A stretch of 22,589 nt of DNA, taken from contig JAEXRM010000076.1 of the NCBI GenBank assembly GCA_023440865.1, positions 1 through 22,589 of the forward strand, read 5' to 3'. The translations under genes and the position numbers were made by a program. The notes under the pieces were generated by a model. It ran no database searches. It was given only the letters and a program-made list of their open reading frames with translations, and had not been told where the DNA came from. The DNA is from Bacillota bacterium (GTDB taxonomy: Bacteria > Bacillota > Clostridia > DSM-8532). Shown in pieces: positions 6,845 through 13,821 of this stretch; position 1 is the first letter of the stretch, and the number at the start of each line of letters is the position of its first letter.

Positions 6845-8215
6845 ATGCAGTCACGCCGCATCATCCAGGTGGAGGAGAAGGTACCTCTCCTCCAGGGCAT
6901 TCCGCTCGCACTCCAGCACCTCTTTGCCATGTTCGGCGCTTCGGTCCTCGTACCCTACCTGTTCAACAGCGCAGCCGGCACCCAGGTTGTCGATCCCGGT
7001 CTGGTGCTGTTGATGAACGGCATCGGCACCTTCCTGTACCTGTTCCTGTGCAAGGGACGCGCGCCCGCGTTCCTCGGTTCCAGCTTCGCCTACCTCAGCC
7101 CGGCCTTCGCCATCCTGGCATCCCAGGGCGACAAGGCCGACAACTATGCACGGGCCATCGGCGGCTTTGCCGTTTCCGGTCTGGTGTTCACTCTTGTGGC
7201 CCTGCTGATCGGTGCAGTCGGCACAAAGTGGATCAACGTCGTGCTCCCTCCGGCCACCATGGGTCCCATCGTCGCCCTCATCGGCCTGGAACTGGCAGCG
7301 ACCGCCGCGAGCAGCGCGGGTCTGCTGCCCAAGACCGAGCTGCAGGTGGTGGACGGCGTCGCCACCATGGTGACGCTGCCGCTCGATCCGAAGGTGATCC
7401 TCGTATCACTCTCCACGCTCGCCGTCGTCATCCTGGGCACGGTGCTGTTCCGCGGTTTCCTGTCCGTCATTCCCGTGCTGATTGCCGTCGTTTTCGGCTA
7501 CGTCCTGTCCGCCGCGCTCGGCATGGTGTCGTTTGATGCGGTTGCTGCTGCCCCGGTGCTGACGGTGCCCGCATTCACCGCCCCCCGGTTCGATCTGACG
7601 GCCATCCTCATCATCTTGCCTGCAACCCTTGTGGTCATCTCCGAGCACATCGGCCACCTGTTCGTCACATCCAAGATCGTTGGACGCGACCTGACGAAGG
7701 ATCCGGGCCTGCACCGCTCGATGATGGGCGACGGCCTGTCGACGATGATCTCCGGTCTGATCGGCTCCGTCCCGACCACCACCTACGGCGAGAACATGGG
7801 CGTCATGGCCATCACGCGTGTCTACAGCGTCTGGGTCATCGGCGGCGCCGCAGCCATTTCCATTTTCATGGCATTCTTCGGCAATGTCTCCGCGTTCATC
7901 AACAGCATCCCGGGTGCCGTCATGGGCGGCATCAGCCTGTTGCTGTTCGGCGTCATTGCCGCTTCGGGCATCCGCATGCTGGTGGAGGCGAAGGTTGACT
8001 ATTCCAGAAGCCGCAATCTCATCCTGACCGCCATCACCTTCATCGCCGGCGTCAGCGGCGTTGCCATCAGCATCGGTACGGTGCAGCTCAAGGGCATGTC
8101 CCTGGCGACCGTTGTCGGCATGCTGCTTTCGCTGCTGTTCTTCGTGTTTGACAAGCTGCAGCTTGCAAACGACCGCGATGCAGAAGAGGAAAAGGTTGAC
8201 GGGAAGGCAGCCTGA
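6845..8215 (+). CDS. uraA: Uracil permease (NCS2 / nucleobase:cation symporter family)
   Basis: This 456-residue polytopic membrane protein imports uracil, probably with protons, for pyrimidine salvage. It has the NCS2 pattern of about 14 hydrophobic segments from residue 15 to 445. The N-terminal signature (GIPLALQHLFAMFGASVLVP) is that of the family, and the substrate region is intact: E267 and H271 (VISEHIGH) match E241 and H245 of E. coli UraA, and E316 (TTTYGENMG) matches E290. These residues favour uracil over xanthine or urate. The ATG at 6845 follows AGGGGGA; an in-frame GTG at 6797 lies inside the leader hairpin and adds no family-like residues. It is monocistronic: promoter at 6750, structured leader, terminator at 8255. 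The neighbours are not pyrimidine genes. Confidence 0.94.
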   Translation: MQSRRIIQVEEKVPLLQGIPLALQHLFAMFGASVLVPYLFNSAAGTQVVDPGLVLLMNGIGTFLYLFLCKGRAPAFLGSSFAYLSPAFAILASQGDKADNYARAIGGFAVSGLVFTLVALLIGAVGTKWINVVLPPATMGPIVALIGLELAATAASSAGLLPKTELQVVDGVATMVTLPLDPKVILVSLSTLAVVILGTVLFRGFLSVIPVLIAVVFGYVLSAALGMVSFDAVAAAPVLTVPAFTAPRFDLTAILIILPATLVVISEHIGHLFVTSKIVGRDLTKDPGLHRSMMGDGLSTMISGLIGSVPTTTYGENMGVMAITRVYSVWVIGGAAAISIFMAFFGNVSAFINSIPGAVMGGISLLLFGVIAASGIRMLVEAKVDYSRSRNLILTAITFIAGVSGVAISIGTVQLKGMSLATVVGMLLSLLFFVFDKLQLANDRDAEEEKVDGKAA

Positions 8216-8254
8216 ACGGCGGTGCCTCCTCGTCCGATTGTCGAACAACCATGC

Positions 8255-8289
8255 GGGACATCCTGCCTTCGGGGAGGATGTCCCTTTTT
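8255..8289 (+). terminator. Intrinsic terminator of the uracil permease gene
   Basis: A 10-bp perfect stem (8255-8264 with 8275-8284) is capped by a C(TTCG)G tetraloop with one G-G mismatch between, and is followed by five T residues (8285-8289). Confidence 0.92.
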
Positions 8290-8380
8290 CTTGCGGGTGC
8301 GGTAGAATCAAGAGGAAGGACGATCGGCGCAACGAAGTGCCGCAAGGTGCAGTGCTGGTGAGGGCGGCAACAGGGGAGAC

Positions 8381-9196
8381 ATGATGATGCGAAGAGATGG
8401 CAAATCGGAGCCTGCCGATGACCCGATGCATGCGCCGGCGCATGACACGGCGCAGGCGCATGATCCGTTGCCGGCGCATGACACGACGCAGGCGCATGGC
8501 GGTTTCCGGGAGACGATGCCTTCGGATCGTGCATTGCGCTTGCGCGCCGTGCTGCCCGAAACACCGGGAATCCGTCCCGCCGTCCGGAGACGGGCTGCGG
8601 TGATGGTACTCCTCACGGGCGAACCGGACGATTGGCGGGTTGTGTTCCAGGTACGCGCCGCAGGCATCGCGCAATCCGGCGAGATCGGGTTTCCCGGTGG
8701 CATGGCGGACCCCGCGTTCGATGACGGTCCGGTCGACACCGCCCTGCGGGAGACATCGGAGGAGCTCGGCATACCCCGGGAATCCATGCGGGTCCTGGGC
8801 CGGCTGGACAGCCTGCTGACGCGCCTGGGGCATCGCATCGACGTGGTTGTCGGTTGCACGCCGCTCTCGCTGGCGGAGATGTCGCCCAATCCGGCGGAGG
8901 TGGCACACCTGTTTTCCCTGCCGGTTTCCTGGCTGCTCGGGCAAAAGCCGATGCGCCATGGCGTCGTCGTCAAGTCCCACCCGAGCCGCATCCACCCGCA
9001 GACGGGGGAGGAGGAGATCCTGTTCCCCGCAAGGGCATTGGCGTTGCCCGAGCGGTACCACGGTCCCTGGGGCGAAACCGTTCACCCGATCGTTTCCTAC
9101 GAGACGCCGCACGGTCTGATCTGGGGCATCACGGGCGACATCCTGGAGGATTTCCTGGGAAAGTGCGTTCAGGCGGGCTTTGCCGACGGATCATGA
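8381..9196 (+). CDS. Nudix hydrolase, CoA-pyrophosphatase-like
   Basis: The protein (271 residues from the first ATG) carries a Nudix box at about 106-131 ending in RETSEELGI (123-131), preceded by GEIGFPGG, the motif of the NudL/YeaB CoA-diphosphatase subgroup. Such enzymes split CoA and its derivatives into phosphopantetheine and 3',5'-ADP with a divalent metal. The start is uncertain. Three ATGs in a row (8381, 8384, 8387) follow GGGGAG; the third has the best spacing. An ATG at 8516 also has a GGGAG three bases ahead and would give a 226-residue protein closer to family length, leaving out a His/Ala-rich repeated N-terminus (residues 17-40). A CoA-binding-domain protein lies 110 bases downstream, which fits a CoA-related role. 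No strong promoter is visible; TAGAAT at 8303 lacks a -35. Confidence 0.88.
   Translation: MMMRRDGKSEPADDPMHAPAHDTAQAHDPLPAHDTTQAHGGFRETMPSDRALRLRAVLPETPGIRPAVRRRAAVMVLLTGEPDDWRVVFQVRAAGIAQSGEIGFPGGMADPAFDDGPVDTALRETSEELGIPRESMRVLGRLDSLLTRLGHRIDVVVGCTPLSLAEMSPNPAEVAHLFSLPVSWLLGQKPMRHGVVVKSHPSRIHPQTGEEEILFPARALALPERYHGPWGETVHPIVSYETPHGLIWGITGDILEDFLGKCVQAGFADGS
8434..8498 (+). repeat. 29-bp near-identical direct repeat with 36-bp period
   Basis: Segments 8434-8462 and 8470-8498 differ at one base. The period of 36 bases keeps the frame, giving two 12-residue units (PAHDTAQAHDPL, then PAHDTTQAHGGF) at the N-terminus of the Nudix frame. The first copy starts inside a 16-base perfect palindrome (8429-8444). 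It looks like a small in-frame duplication. Confidence 0.85.
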
Positions 9197-9306
9197 ATGA
9201 CCGGGGCTGGTTTCGACGCGCGGCGGGCGGGGAAAACAGATCAATGGAGGATCTGCCGATGATCCAACCAGCGCTTCGGTCGCGCCATAGAAAGGAAGTC
9301 GATGAC

Positions 9307-9699
9307 ATGGATGACAGACAGTTGACCCACACCATGCTCGAAGCAGAGACCTGGGCCGTGGTCGGGGCCAATGCGGACCCGGACCGGACGGGATATCAGA
9401 TCTACAGCACACTCAAGGCGAACGGATACCGGGTGTATGCCGTCAACCCCCGCCATGCGCAGATCGACGGCGACCCCTGCTACCCGGATCTGTCCTCCCT
9501 GCCGGAGCGCCCCGAAGTCGTGGACATGGTGGTGTCACCCGAGCACGGTCGGGCGGTTGTCGAAGAGGCGGGCCGGCTGGGCGTTCCCTACATCTGGTTC
9601 CAGCCGGGCACACACGAGCCGGACCTGTTCCGGCGCGCCCGGGAGCTCGGTATGGCACCCCTGCGTCATTGCGTGCTGGCGGCGCTTGGCTCGCGATGA
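9307..9699 (+). CDS. CoA-binding domain protein (YccU-type, Rossmann fold)
   Basis: The 130-residue protein matches the short stand-alone CoA-binding family (related to the N-terminal domain of succinyl-CoA synthetase alpha). Visible are the first strand and loop AVVGANADPDRTGYQIY (17-33), YRVYAVNP (41-48), the VVDMVV strand (71-76), and the signature IWFQPG (96-101) followed by the late Cys (H121-C122). These proteins bind CoA and are thought to regulate or be regulated by it; no enzymatic activity is expected. The ATG at 9307 follows AAAGGAAG with eight bases between. An in-frame ATG at 9244 would add 21 unconserved residues. It follows the Nudix gene on the same strand and is closed by the hairpin at 9728. 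Confidence 0.9.
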   Translation: MDDRQLTHTMLEAETWAVVGANADPDRTGYQIYSTLKANGYRVYAVNPRHAQIDGDPCYPDLSSLPERPEVVDMVVSPEHGRAVVEEAGRLGVPYIWFQPGTHEPDLFRRARELGMAPLRHCVLAALGSR

Positions 9700-9727
9700 C
9701 GGACCCGGGGAGCCGAAACGGGCAGAT

Positions 9728-9759
9728 GGAAAAGGAGAGGCGCACGCCTCTCCTTTTCC
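9728..9759. terminator. Hairpin terminator between convergent genes
   Basis: A perfect 14-bp stem (9728-9741 with 9746-9759) has a four-base loop. The stem itself ends in a T-rich run in both directions (CTCCTTTTCC), so it can serve the CoA-binding gene on the plus strand and the ferritin gene on the minus strand, whose ends lie at 9699 and 9831. Confidence 0.85.
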
Positions 9760-9830
9760 TTGCGGCTCACATGGGGTATGTCCTGGGACAAGGCCGATCT
9801 GCTCGGTGCCGCCTCAGTGGCGTCCGATCG

Positions 9831-10343
9831 TCAGGGCGCCGCGGCAATGGGCGTGTAGACCCGCTTGGCAAGCTCCGCATCGAGCATGAAGAGCCCCTGC
9901 GGGTTGTCCCTGATCAGTTGCAGCTTGCGGACATTGGATTCCGCTGTGTTCTCCTCTTCCGCCTGCTCGGTGACAAACCATTGCAGGAAGGCATTGGTCT
10001 TGTGATCCTTTTCCTCGACGGCCAGATTGACCAGGTTGTAGATCGATGCCGTCACAAGCTGTTCGTGGGCGAGTGTCTGCTCGAACACGTCGAGCGGGGA
10101 GGCAAAGGTTGCAGGCGGGGCCTGGATGGCCTGCAGGGTCACCGTGCCGCCCACATGGTTCATATAATCGAAGAACTTCAAGGCGTGGTCGCGCTCCTCC
10201 TTCATCTGCACGTCGAAGAAGTTGGCGAAGCCGTCCAGGTTCTGCGCTGCAAACCAGGCCTTCATCGACAGGTAGAAGTAGGCGGAGAAGAATTCCTTTT
10301 GAATCTGGTCGTTGATGAGCTTCTGCATGGTCGTGGAAATCAT
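9831..10343 (-). CDS. ftnA: Ferritin (non-heme, bacterial FtnA type)
   Basis: This 170-residue protein stores iron as a 24-subunit cage in the cytoplasm, oxidising Fe(II) at a diiron centre. The ferroxidase residues fall at the same positions as in E. coli FtnA: E17, E50, H53, E94, Q127 and E130 (in QKEFFSAYFY, EERDHA, AHEQ and TEQAEEE). There is no axial haem methionine context to suggest a bacterioferritin. The ATG at 10343 follows GGGAGGT with five bases between, a very strong ribosome site. The gene stands alone, convergent with the CoA-binding gene and downstream of the aminotransferase on the same strand, with a small leader hairpin and its own weak promoter candidate. I see no convincing Fur box. 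Confidence 0.96.
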   Translation of the reverse strand: MISTTMQKLINDQIQKEFFSAYFYLSMKAWFAAQNLDGFANFFDVQMKEERDHALKFFDYMNHVGGTVTLQAIQAPPATFASPLDVFEQTLAHEQLVTASIYNLVNLAVEEKDHKTNAFLQWFVTEQAEEENTAESNVRKLQLIRDNPQGLFMLDAELAKRVYTPIAAAP

Positions 10344-10361
10344 GGCGTACCTCCCGTTTTC

Positions 10362-10382
10362 ACAAAACCGGCCTGAAGCCGG
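10362..10382 (-). promoter_or_regulatory. Small hairpin with T-run in the ferritin leader
   Basis: On the minus strand CCGGC, a TTCAG loop and GCCGG form a 5-bp stem (10382-10368) followed by TTTTGTG, about 25 bases before the ferritin start. It could end the upstream aminotransferase transcript or attenuate ferritin transcription. The stem is short. Confidence 0.35.
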
Positions 10383-10398
10383 CATTCGACTCACACGG

Positions 10399-10426
10399 TA
10401 CATACCCTTTTCCGGGGACCGGCAAA
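10399..10426 (-). promoter_or_regulatory. Weak promoter candidate for ferritin
   Basis: Minus-strand TTTGCC (10426-10421) and TATGTA (10404-10399) are 16 bases apart, placing a start near 10392. Matches are partial. Confidence 0.3.
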
Positions 10427-10500
10427 CGGGTTGCAGGAGCGAATTTGTCCGTGCGGTGGCTCCGGTCTGCCGCATACCGGGCAGCCGGTGGACCGTGCCT

Positions 10501-11700
10501 TCAGGAAGCGGGGCGGACCATGCCGGGCAGTGTGCCGAAAGCTTCAGCCATGCGGCGGATGCCTTCGCGGATGCGTTCCTGCGGCATGTTCGAGAAGTTG
10601 AGACGGAGGGTGTTCCCGTGCCCGCCATCCGGGAAGAAGGAGCCGCCAGGCACAAAGGCGACATTGCGGGCCAGGCACCGCACCAGCAGCTCACGCGCGT
10701 CAACGCCCCCGGGCAGTGTCATCCACAGGAACAGACCGCCATGCGGGACGTTGACGGTCACGGCCGTGCCGAAACGGGCCTCGATCTCCCCGAGCATCGC
10801 GTCGCGGCGCCCGCGGTAGGTGTCGCGCAGGACTGCGATATGGGCGTCGATGTCGTGGCGTTCCAGATAGCGCGCGACGCAAGCCTGCGTCAGTTGGGCG
10901 GTATGCAGGTCCGCCCCCTGCTTGACGAGATCGAAGCGCGCGATGAGCTCGGGTGTTGCCGATACCCATCCGATGCGCAGCCCCGGGCAGAGGATCTTCG
11001 AAAAAGTGCCCAGCCGGATCACCCTGCCATCGGTGTCCAACGCCTGCAGGCCCGCAAGGGCGGGCCCCTCGAAGCGCAACTCGCCGTACGGATTGTCCTC
11101 GACAATCGGGATGTCCGTTCCGGAAAGCAATGCAAGCAGCTGCTTCCGCCTTTCGAGCGACCAGGTGCGGCCGGTGGGGTTCTGGAAATCGGGGATCACG
11201 TAGACCATGCGGATATCTGACTCCCGCGCGAGGATGTCGGCCAGGGGGCCCGGCAGCATGCCCTCCTCGTCGGTCGGCACCGCGACGAACCGGGGTTCAT
11301 AGGCCTTGAAGGCGCTGATGGCCGCCAGGTAGGTCGGGCTTTCACAGAGGACGACCGAGCCCTTGTCCAGAAAGATGCGGCCCGCAAAATCGAGTCCCTG
11401 CTGGGAGCCCTGGGTCACCAGCACCTGTCCGGCATCAACGCGGACACCGTCCGTGGCTTCCATCCGGCGGGCGATCGCCTCGCGCAGCGGACCGTAGCCG
11501 GCCGTCACACCGTATTGCAGTGTCGCGGCACCCTCGGCGTGTGCGAGTTCCGCCAGTATGTCCCCCAGTTCCCGTGCGGGAAACAGCTCCGGAGCCGGCA
11601 GGCCGCCGGCGAAGGAGATGACTTCGGGGCGTTCGGTGAGCTTGAGCAGTTCGCGGATTTCGGAGGCGCGCAGGTGCTGCATGCGGTCGGCGAATCTCAT
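10501..11700 (-). CDS. PLP-dependent aminotransferase, fold type I (2-aminoadipate/valine-pyruvate-like)
   Basis: The 399-residue protein is a class I/II aminotransferase of the subgroup that resembles MocR catalytic domains and LysN-type 2-aminoadipate aminotransferases. PLP-binding features are intact: GSQQGLD (98-104) for the phosphate, N174 (DFQNPTGR), D202 and Y205 (VEDNPYGE), the Schiff-base lysine K235 (GTFSKILCPGLRIGW) and R242; a late arginine in TLRLNFS binds the substrate carboxylate. It transfers amino groups between an amino acid and a 2-oxo acid in the cytoplasm; the substrate is unknown. The start at 11700 follows AAAGGAG; the ATG at 11715 lies before that ribosome site and is rejected. 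It lies 153 bases downstream of the MocR-type regulator on the same strand, whose catalytic-like domain shares its motifs, so it is the likely target of that regulator. Confidence 0.93.
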   Translation of the reverse strand: MRFADRMQHLRASEIRELLKLTERPEVISFAGGLPAPELFPARELGDILAELAHAEGAATLQYGVTAGYGPLREAIARRMEATDGVRVDAGQVLVTQGSQQGLDFAGRIFLDKGSVVLCESPTYLAAISAFKAYEPRFVAVPTDEEGMLPGPLADILARESDIRMVYVIPDFQNPTGRTWSLERRKQLLALLSGTDIPIVEDNPYGELRFEGPALAGLQALDTDGRVIRLGTFSKILCPGLRIGWVSATPELIARFDLVKQGADLHTAQLTQACVARYLERHDIDAHIAVLRDTYRGRRDAMLGEIEARFGTAVTVNVPHGGLFLWMTLPGGVDARELLVRCLARNVAFVPGGSFFPDGGHGNTLRLNFSNMPQERIREGIRRMAEAFGTLPGMVRPAS

Positions 11701-11853
11701 GGGGACTCCTTTCATGTGCCGGAGGGTGTGGGGAAGAGAACCGTCCGTTTCGGCAGTCGGTGCTCATCGGGAGATGCGGGCCGCGTGTGGTGGCAAGGCT
11801 GGATTTCCATCGGAACAATGACAGCGGATGTGCCGGTCGACGGGCGGGCCCGG

Positions 11854-13494
11854 CTAGAGCAGGGGAAACACCGGATCGGTGTTCCATGCCGTCGTGGATT
11901 CGGGTGCCGCATCCGCTTCGCGTATGGCCTGGCCGAGCAGGCGGATGCCATCGTCGATGCGGTCGGGTGAGGGGAAGGTGAAGTTCAAGCGCATCGAGCG
12001 GGCGGAGGACCCGTCGATCGTGGATACCTGTCCCGGCACATAGGCGACTCCGAGCCGGGTGGCACAGGCCGACACGCGCTGCGGCGGCACATTGTCGGGC
12101 AGCGTCAGCCAGATGTAGAGACCGCCCTCCGGCCTGTTCCAGCGGACGCCGGGGATGCCGGCGAGATGACGTTCCATGGCGGCCAGCATGCGATCCCTGC
12201 GCATGCGGCTTTCCGCCACCGCATGCTGCCGGTGTCTCTCGAGCAGTCCGTTGCGCAGACAGGCATCGACCACCCATTGTGACAGGGAGGCGGCGTGGAT
12301 GTCGGACAACTGCCGCTGGATGGCGACCTGCCTGAGAATGGCGCGCGGTGCATGCAGCCAGCCGATGCGCAGGCCCATGAAGAGCACCTTCGAGAACGAG
12401 CCCAGATACAGTACGGTATCTCCCTTGTCGAGCGCCTTCAGCGGCGGCAGCTCCTGTCCCTCGTACCGCAGGCCGGAGTAGGCGTCGTCCTCGATGATCA
12501 CGAGCCCGTGCCGACGGGCCAGCGCCAGCAGGCCCCTGCGCCGTTCAAGCGACATCGTCCGGCCCGTGGGATTCTGGAAGGTCGGCATGACATACAGGAA
12601 CTTCGGCCGGACGCGTGCGAGCCATGACTCGAGGCTGTCAAGCCGGATCCCCTCCTCGTCGCAGGGGACGCCTGCCACCATGGCGCCGCGCCCCTCGAAT
12701 ATCTGGCGGGCGCAGAAGAAGGTGGGTTCCTCCACGAGCACCGTGTCGCCGGGGTCGATGAACAGCCGGGCCAGCAGGTCAAGGCCCTGCTGCGAGCCCG
12801 AAAGGATCAGCAGGTCTCCGGGATGCGCCTGGATGCCGCGGACGGGCAGGTATCGGGCAAGACTCTCCCGCAGCCGGGGCAGTCCCTCTGTGGGCGTATG
12901 GCGCAACGGGGCGTACCCGTTGCGGTCGAGCAGCTCCCCGAGCATCGCCTTGAGTTCCGGCACCGGGTCGAGATCGGGGATGGGAATGCCGGCGGCAAAG
13001 GAGATGATCCCCGGCTTGCCCGCCAGGGCGAGGATGTCGCGCGTCAGCGTGTCCTGGGTGCGGCTTGCCTCGCGGCTGAACAACGGCTTCCAGCGGGATC
13101 CGTCGGCCGGTTCCGCCGCGGCGGCGGGCACGGGGTGCGCGACGGGATGGATGGAAGCGACGGAGGTGCCCGACGGCTCCGCCCAGGATGCGGCGGCGGG
13201 GCGCTGTGGCGGCGCGGCGGACCATGATGTTTCCGCCGGGCCGGCCCCTTGGGCGGAAGGCGGCGTCACCACGGTTCCCTGGCCGACATGAGCGGTGACG
13301 AAGCCGTTGGCCTTCAGGTCGCGGTAGGCAGCCAAAATGGTTGTTCGGTTCACACCAAGCACATCAGCCAATCGCCGCTCCGGAGGAAGCCTGTGCCCGA
13401 CCGGCAATGCGCCGCTGGCGATCAGCTGCTCGAGTTGGTGCGTGATTTGGCGGTACAGGGGGACGCCGCTGGTCCGGTCGAGCGTGATCAGCAT
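11854..13494 (-). CDS. MocR-type transcriptional regulator (GntR winged helix fused to aminotransferase-like domain)
   Basis: The 546-residue protein has the MocR/PdxR/GabR build. A GntR winged helix-turn-helix spans about 5-77 (PLYRQITHQLEQLIASG, LPPERRLADVLGVNRTTI, GFVTAHVGQGTVV). An Ala/Pro-rich linker follows at about 78-135, then a complete fold-type-I domain from about 145. That domain keeps GSQQGLD (233-239), N308 (TFQNPTG), D336/D337 and the PLP lysine K369 (GSFSKVLFMGLRIGW), so it should bind PLP as an effector sensor. Relatives respond to PLP, GABA or other amino-compound adducts; the effector here is unknown. The start at 13494 follows AAGGAG. A well-formed promoter and repeated CCAAT/ATTGG boxes lie directly upstream, suggesting autoregulation. 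It is probably co-transcribed with the downstream aminotransferase. Confidence 0.93.
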   Translation of the reverse strand: MLITLDRTSGVPLYRQITHQLEQLIASGALPVGHRLPPERRLADVLGVNRTTILAAYRDLKANGFVTAHVGQGTVVTPPSAQGAGPAETSWSAAPPQRPAAASWAEPSGTSVASIHPVAHPVPAAAAEPADGSRWKPLFSREASRTQDTLTRDILALAGKPGIISFAAGIPIPDLDPVPELKAMLGELLDRNGYAPLRHTPTEGLPRLRESLARYLPVRGIQAHPGDLLILSGSQQGLDLLARLFIDPGDTVLVEEPTFFCARQIFEGRGAMVAGVPCDEEGIRLDSLESWLARVRPKFLYVMPTFQNPTGRTMSLERRRGLLALARRHGLVIIEDDAYSGLRYEGQELPPLKALDKGDTVLYLGSFSKVLFMGLRIGWLHAPRAILRQVAIQRQLSDIHAASLSQWVVDACLRNGLLERHRQHAVAESRMRRDRMLAAMERHLAGIPGVRWNRPEGGLYIWLTLPDNVPPQRVSACATRLGVAYVPGQVSTIDGSSARSMRLNFTFPSPDRIDDGIRLLGQAIREADAAPESTTAWNTDPVFPLL

Positions 13495-13533
13495 GGGGGG
13501 GCTCCTTCCGGCTGTATGCCGTGTCAGGCGTCG

Positions 13534-13614
13534 ATTGGATCTCTTGAAAGGTATCATATGTCGGATTGGATGATGTGTAAACAACCAATGCGAGCAGATT
13601 GAGCGCAACCAATG
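13534..13614. repeat. Four ATTGG/CCAAT boxes around the MocR promoter, probable operator
   Basis: ATTGGAT occurs at 13534-13540 and 13565-13571. On the opposite orientation, the 9-base sequence CAACCAATG occurs twice, at 13582-13590 and 13606-13614. One box lies in the -35/-10 spacer and one directly upstream of the -35. MocR-type regulators are known to bind repeated half-sites at their own promoters, so this is the natural operator candidate. Confidence 0.55.
13553..13581 (-). promoter_or_regulatory. Sigma-A-type promoter of the MocR-type regulator
   Basis: Minus-strand TTTACA (13581-13576) and TATGAT (13558-13553) are separated by 17 bases. The transcript would start near 13546, about 50 bases before the ATG. 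Confidence 0.7.
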
Positions 13615-13623
13615 ATGATGACG

Positions 13624-13738
13624 CATGACAGGGATGACGTGTCGGCATGATGGACCGCCCGCATGCGGCCGGTACCCCGGAGGGCGGGTGCATGGGCAAC
13701 TTCCCAACCGTGCGCAACTTTGCTATCATGACAGGGAT
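13624..13738 (+). repeat. 12-bp direct repeat, second copy over the miaB promoter
   Basis: CATGACAGGGAT occurs exactly at 13624-13635 and 13727-13738, starts 103 bases apart. The second copy overlaps the last bases of the miaB -10 box and the expected start site. The two copies could bind one regulator; no family is recognised. Confidence 0.45.
13701..13729 (+). promoter_or_regulatory. Promoter of the miaB-mutS-mutL-miaA run
   Basis: TGC precedes TATCAT (13724-13729), an extended -10. The -35 position at 17 bases, TTCCCA (13701-13706), is a weak match. The start would be near 13736, about 85 bases before the chosen miaB start. Confidence 0.55.
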
Positions 13739-13821
13739 ATGGATGATGCCGGCGGGCGGAGCATGACGGGGCGGAGCGTCCCGTGTCCGGCCGCCTGTGT
13801 GTGGATCAGCGGGAGATTTTC

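Noticed and set aside
8429..8498. Repeats in the Nudix 5' region considered as a CRISPR fragment
   Set aside because: Only two units with a seven-base gap, in frame with a coding sequence, and no cas genes nearby.
7406..9112. A 568-codon minus-strand open frame across the permease end, the terminator and the Nudix gene
   Set aside because: It runs through a clear terminator and two genes on the other strand, and its Gln/His/Arg-rich composition is typical of an antisense frame.
10462..10488. Hairpin after the aminotransferase gene (CCGG and CTGCC arms with one bulged base)
   Set aside because: The stem is good but no T-run follows on the minus strand, so I do not call it a terminator.
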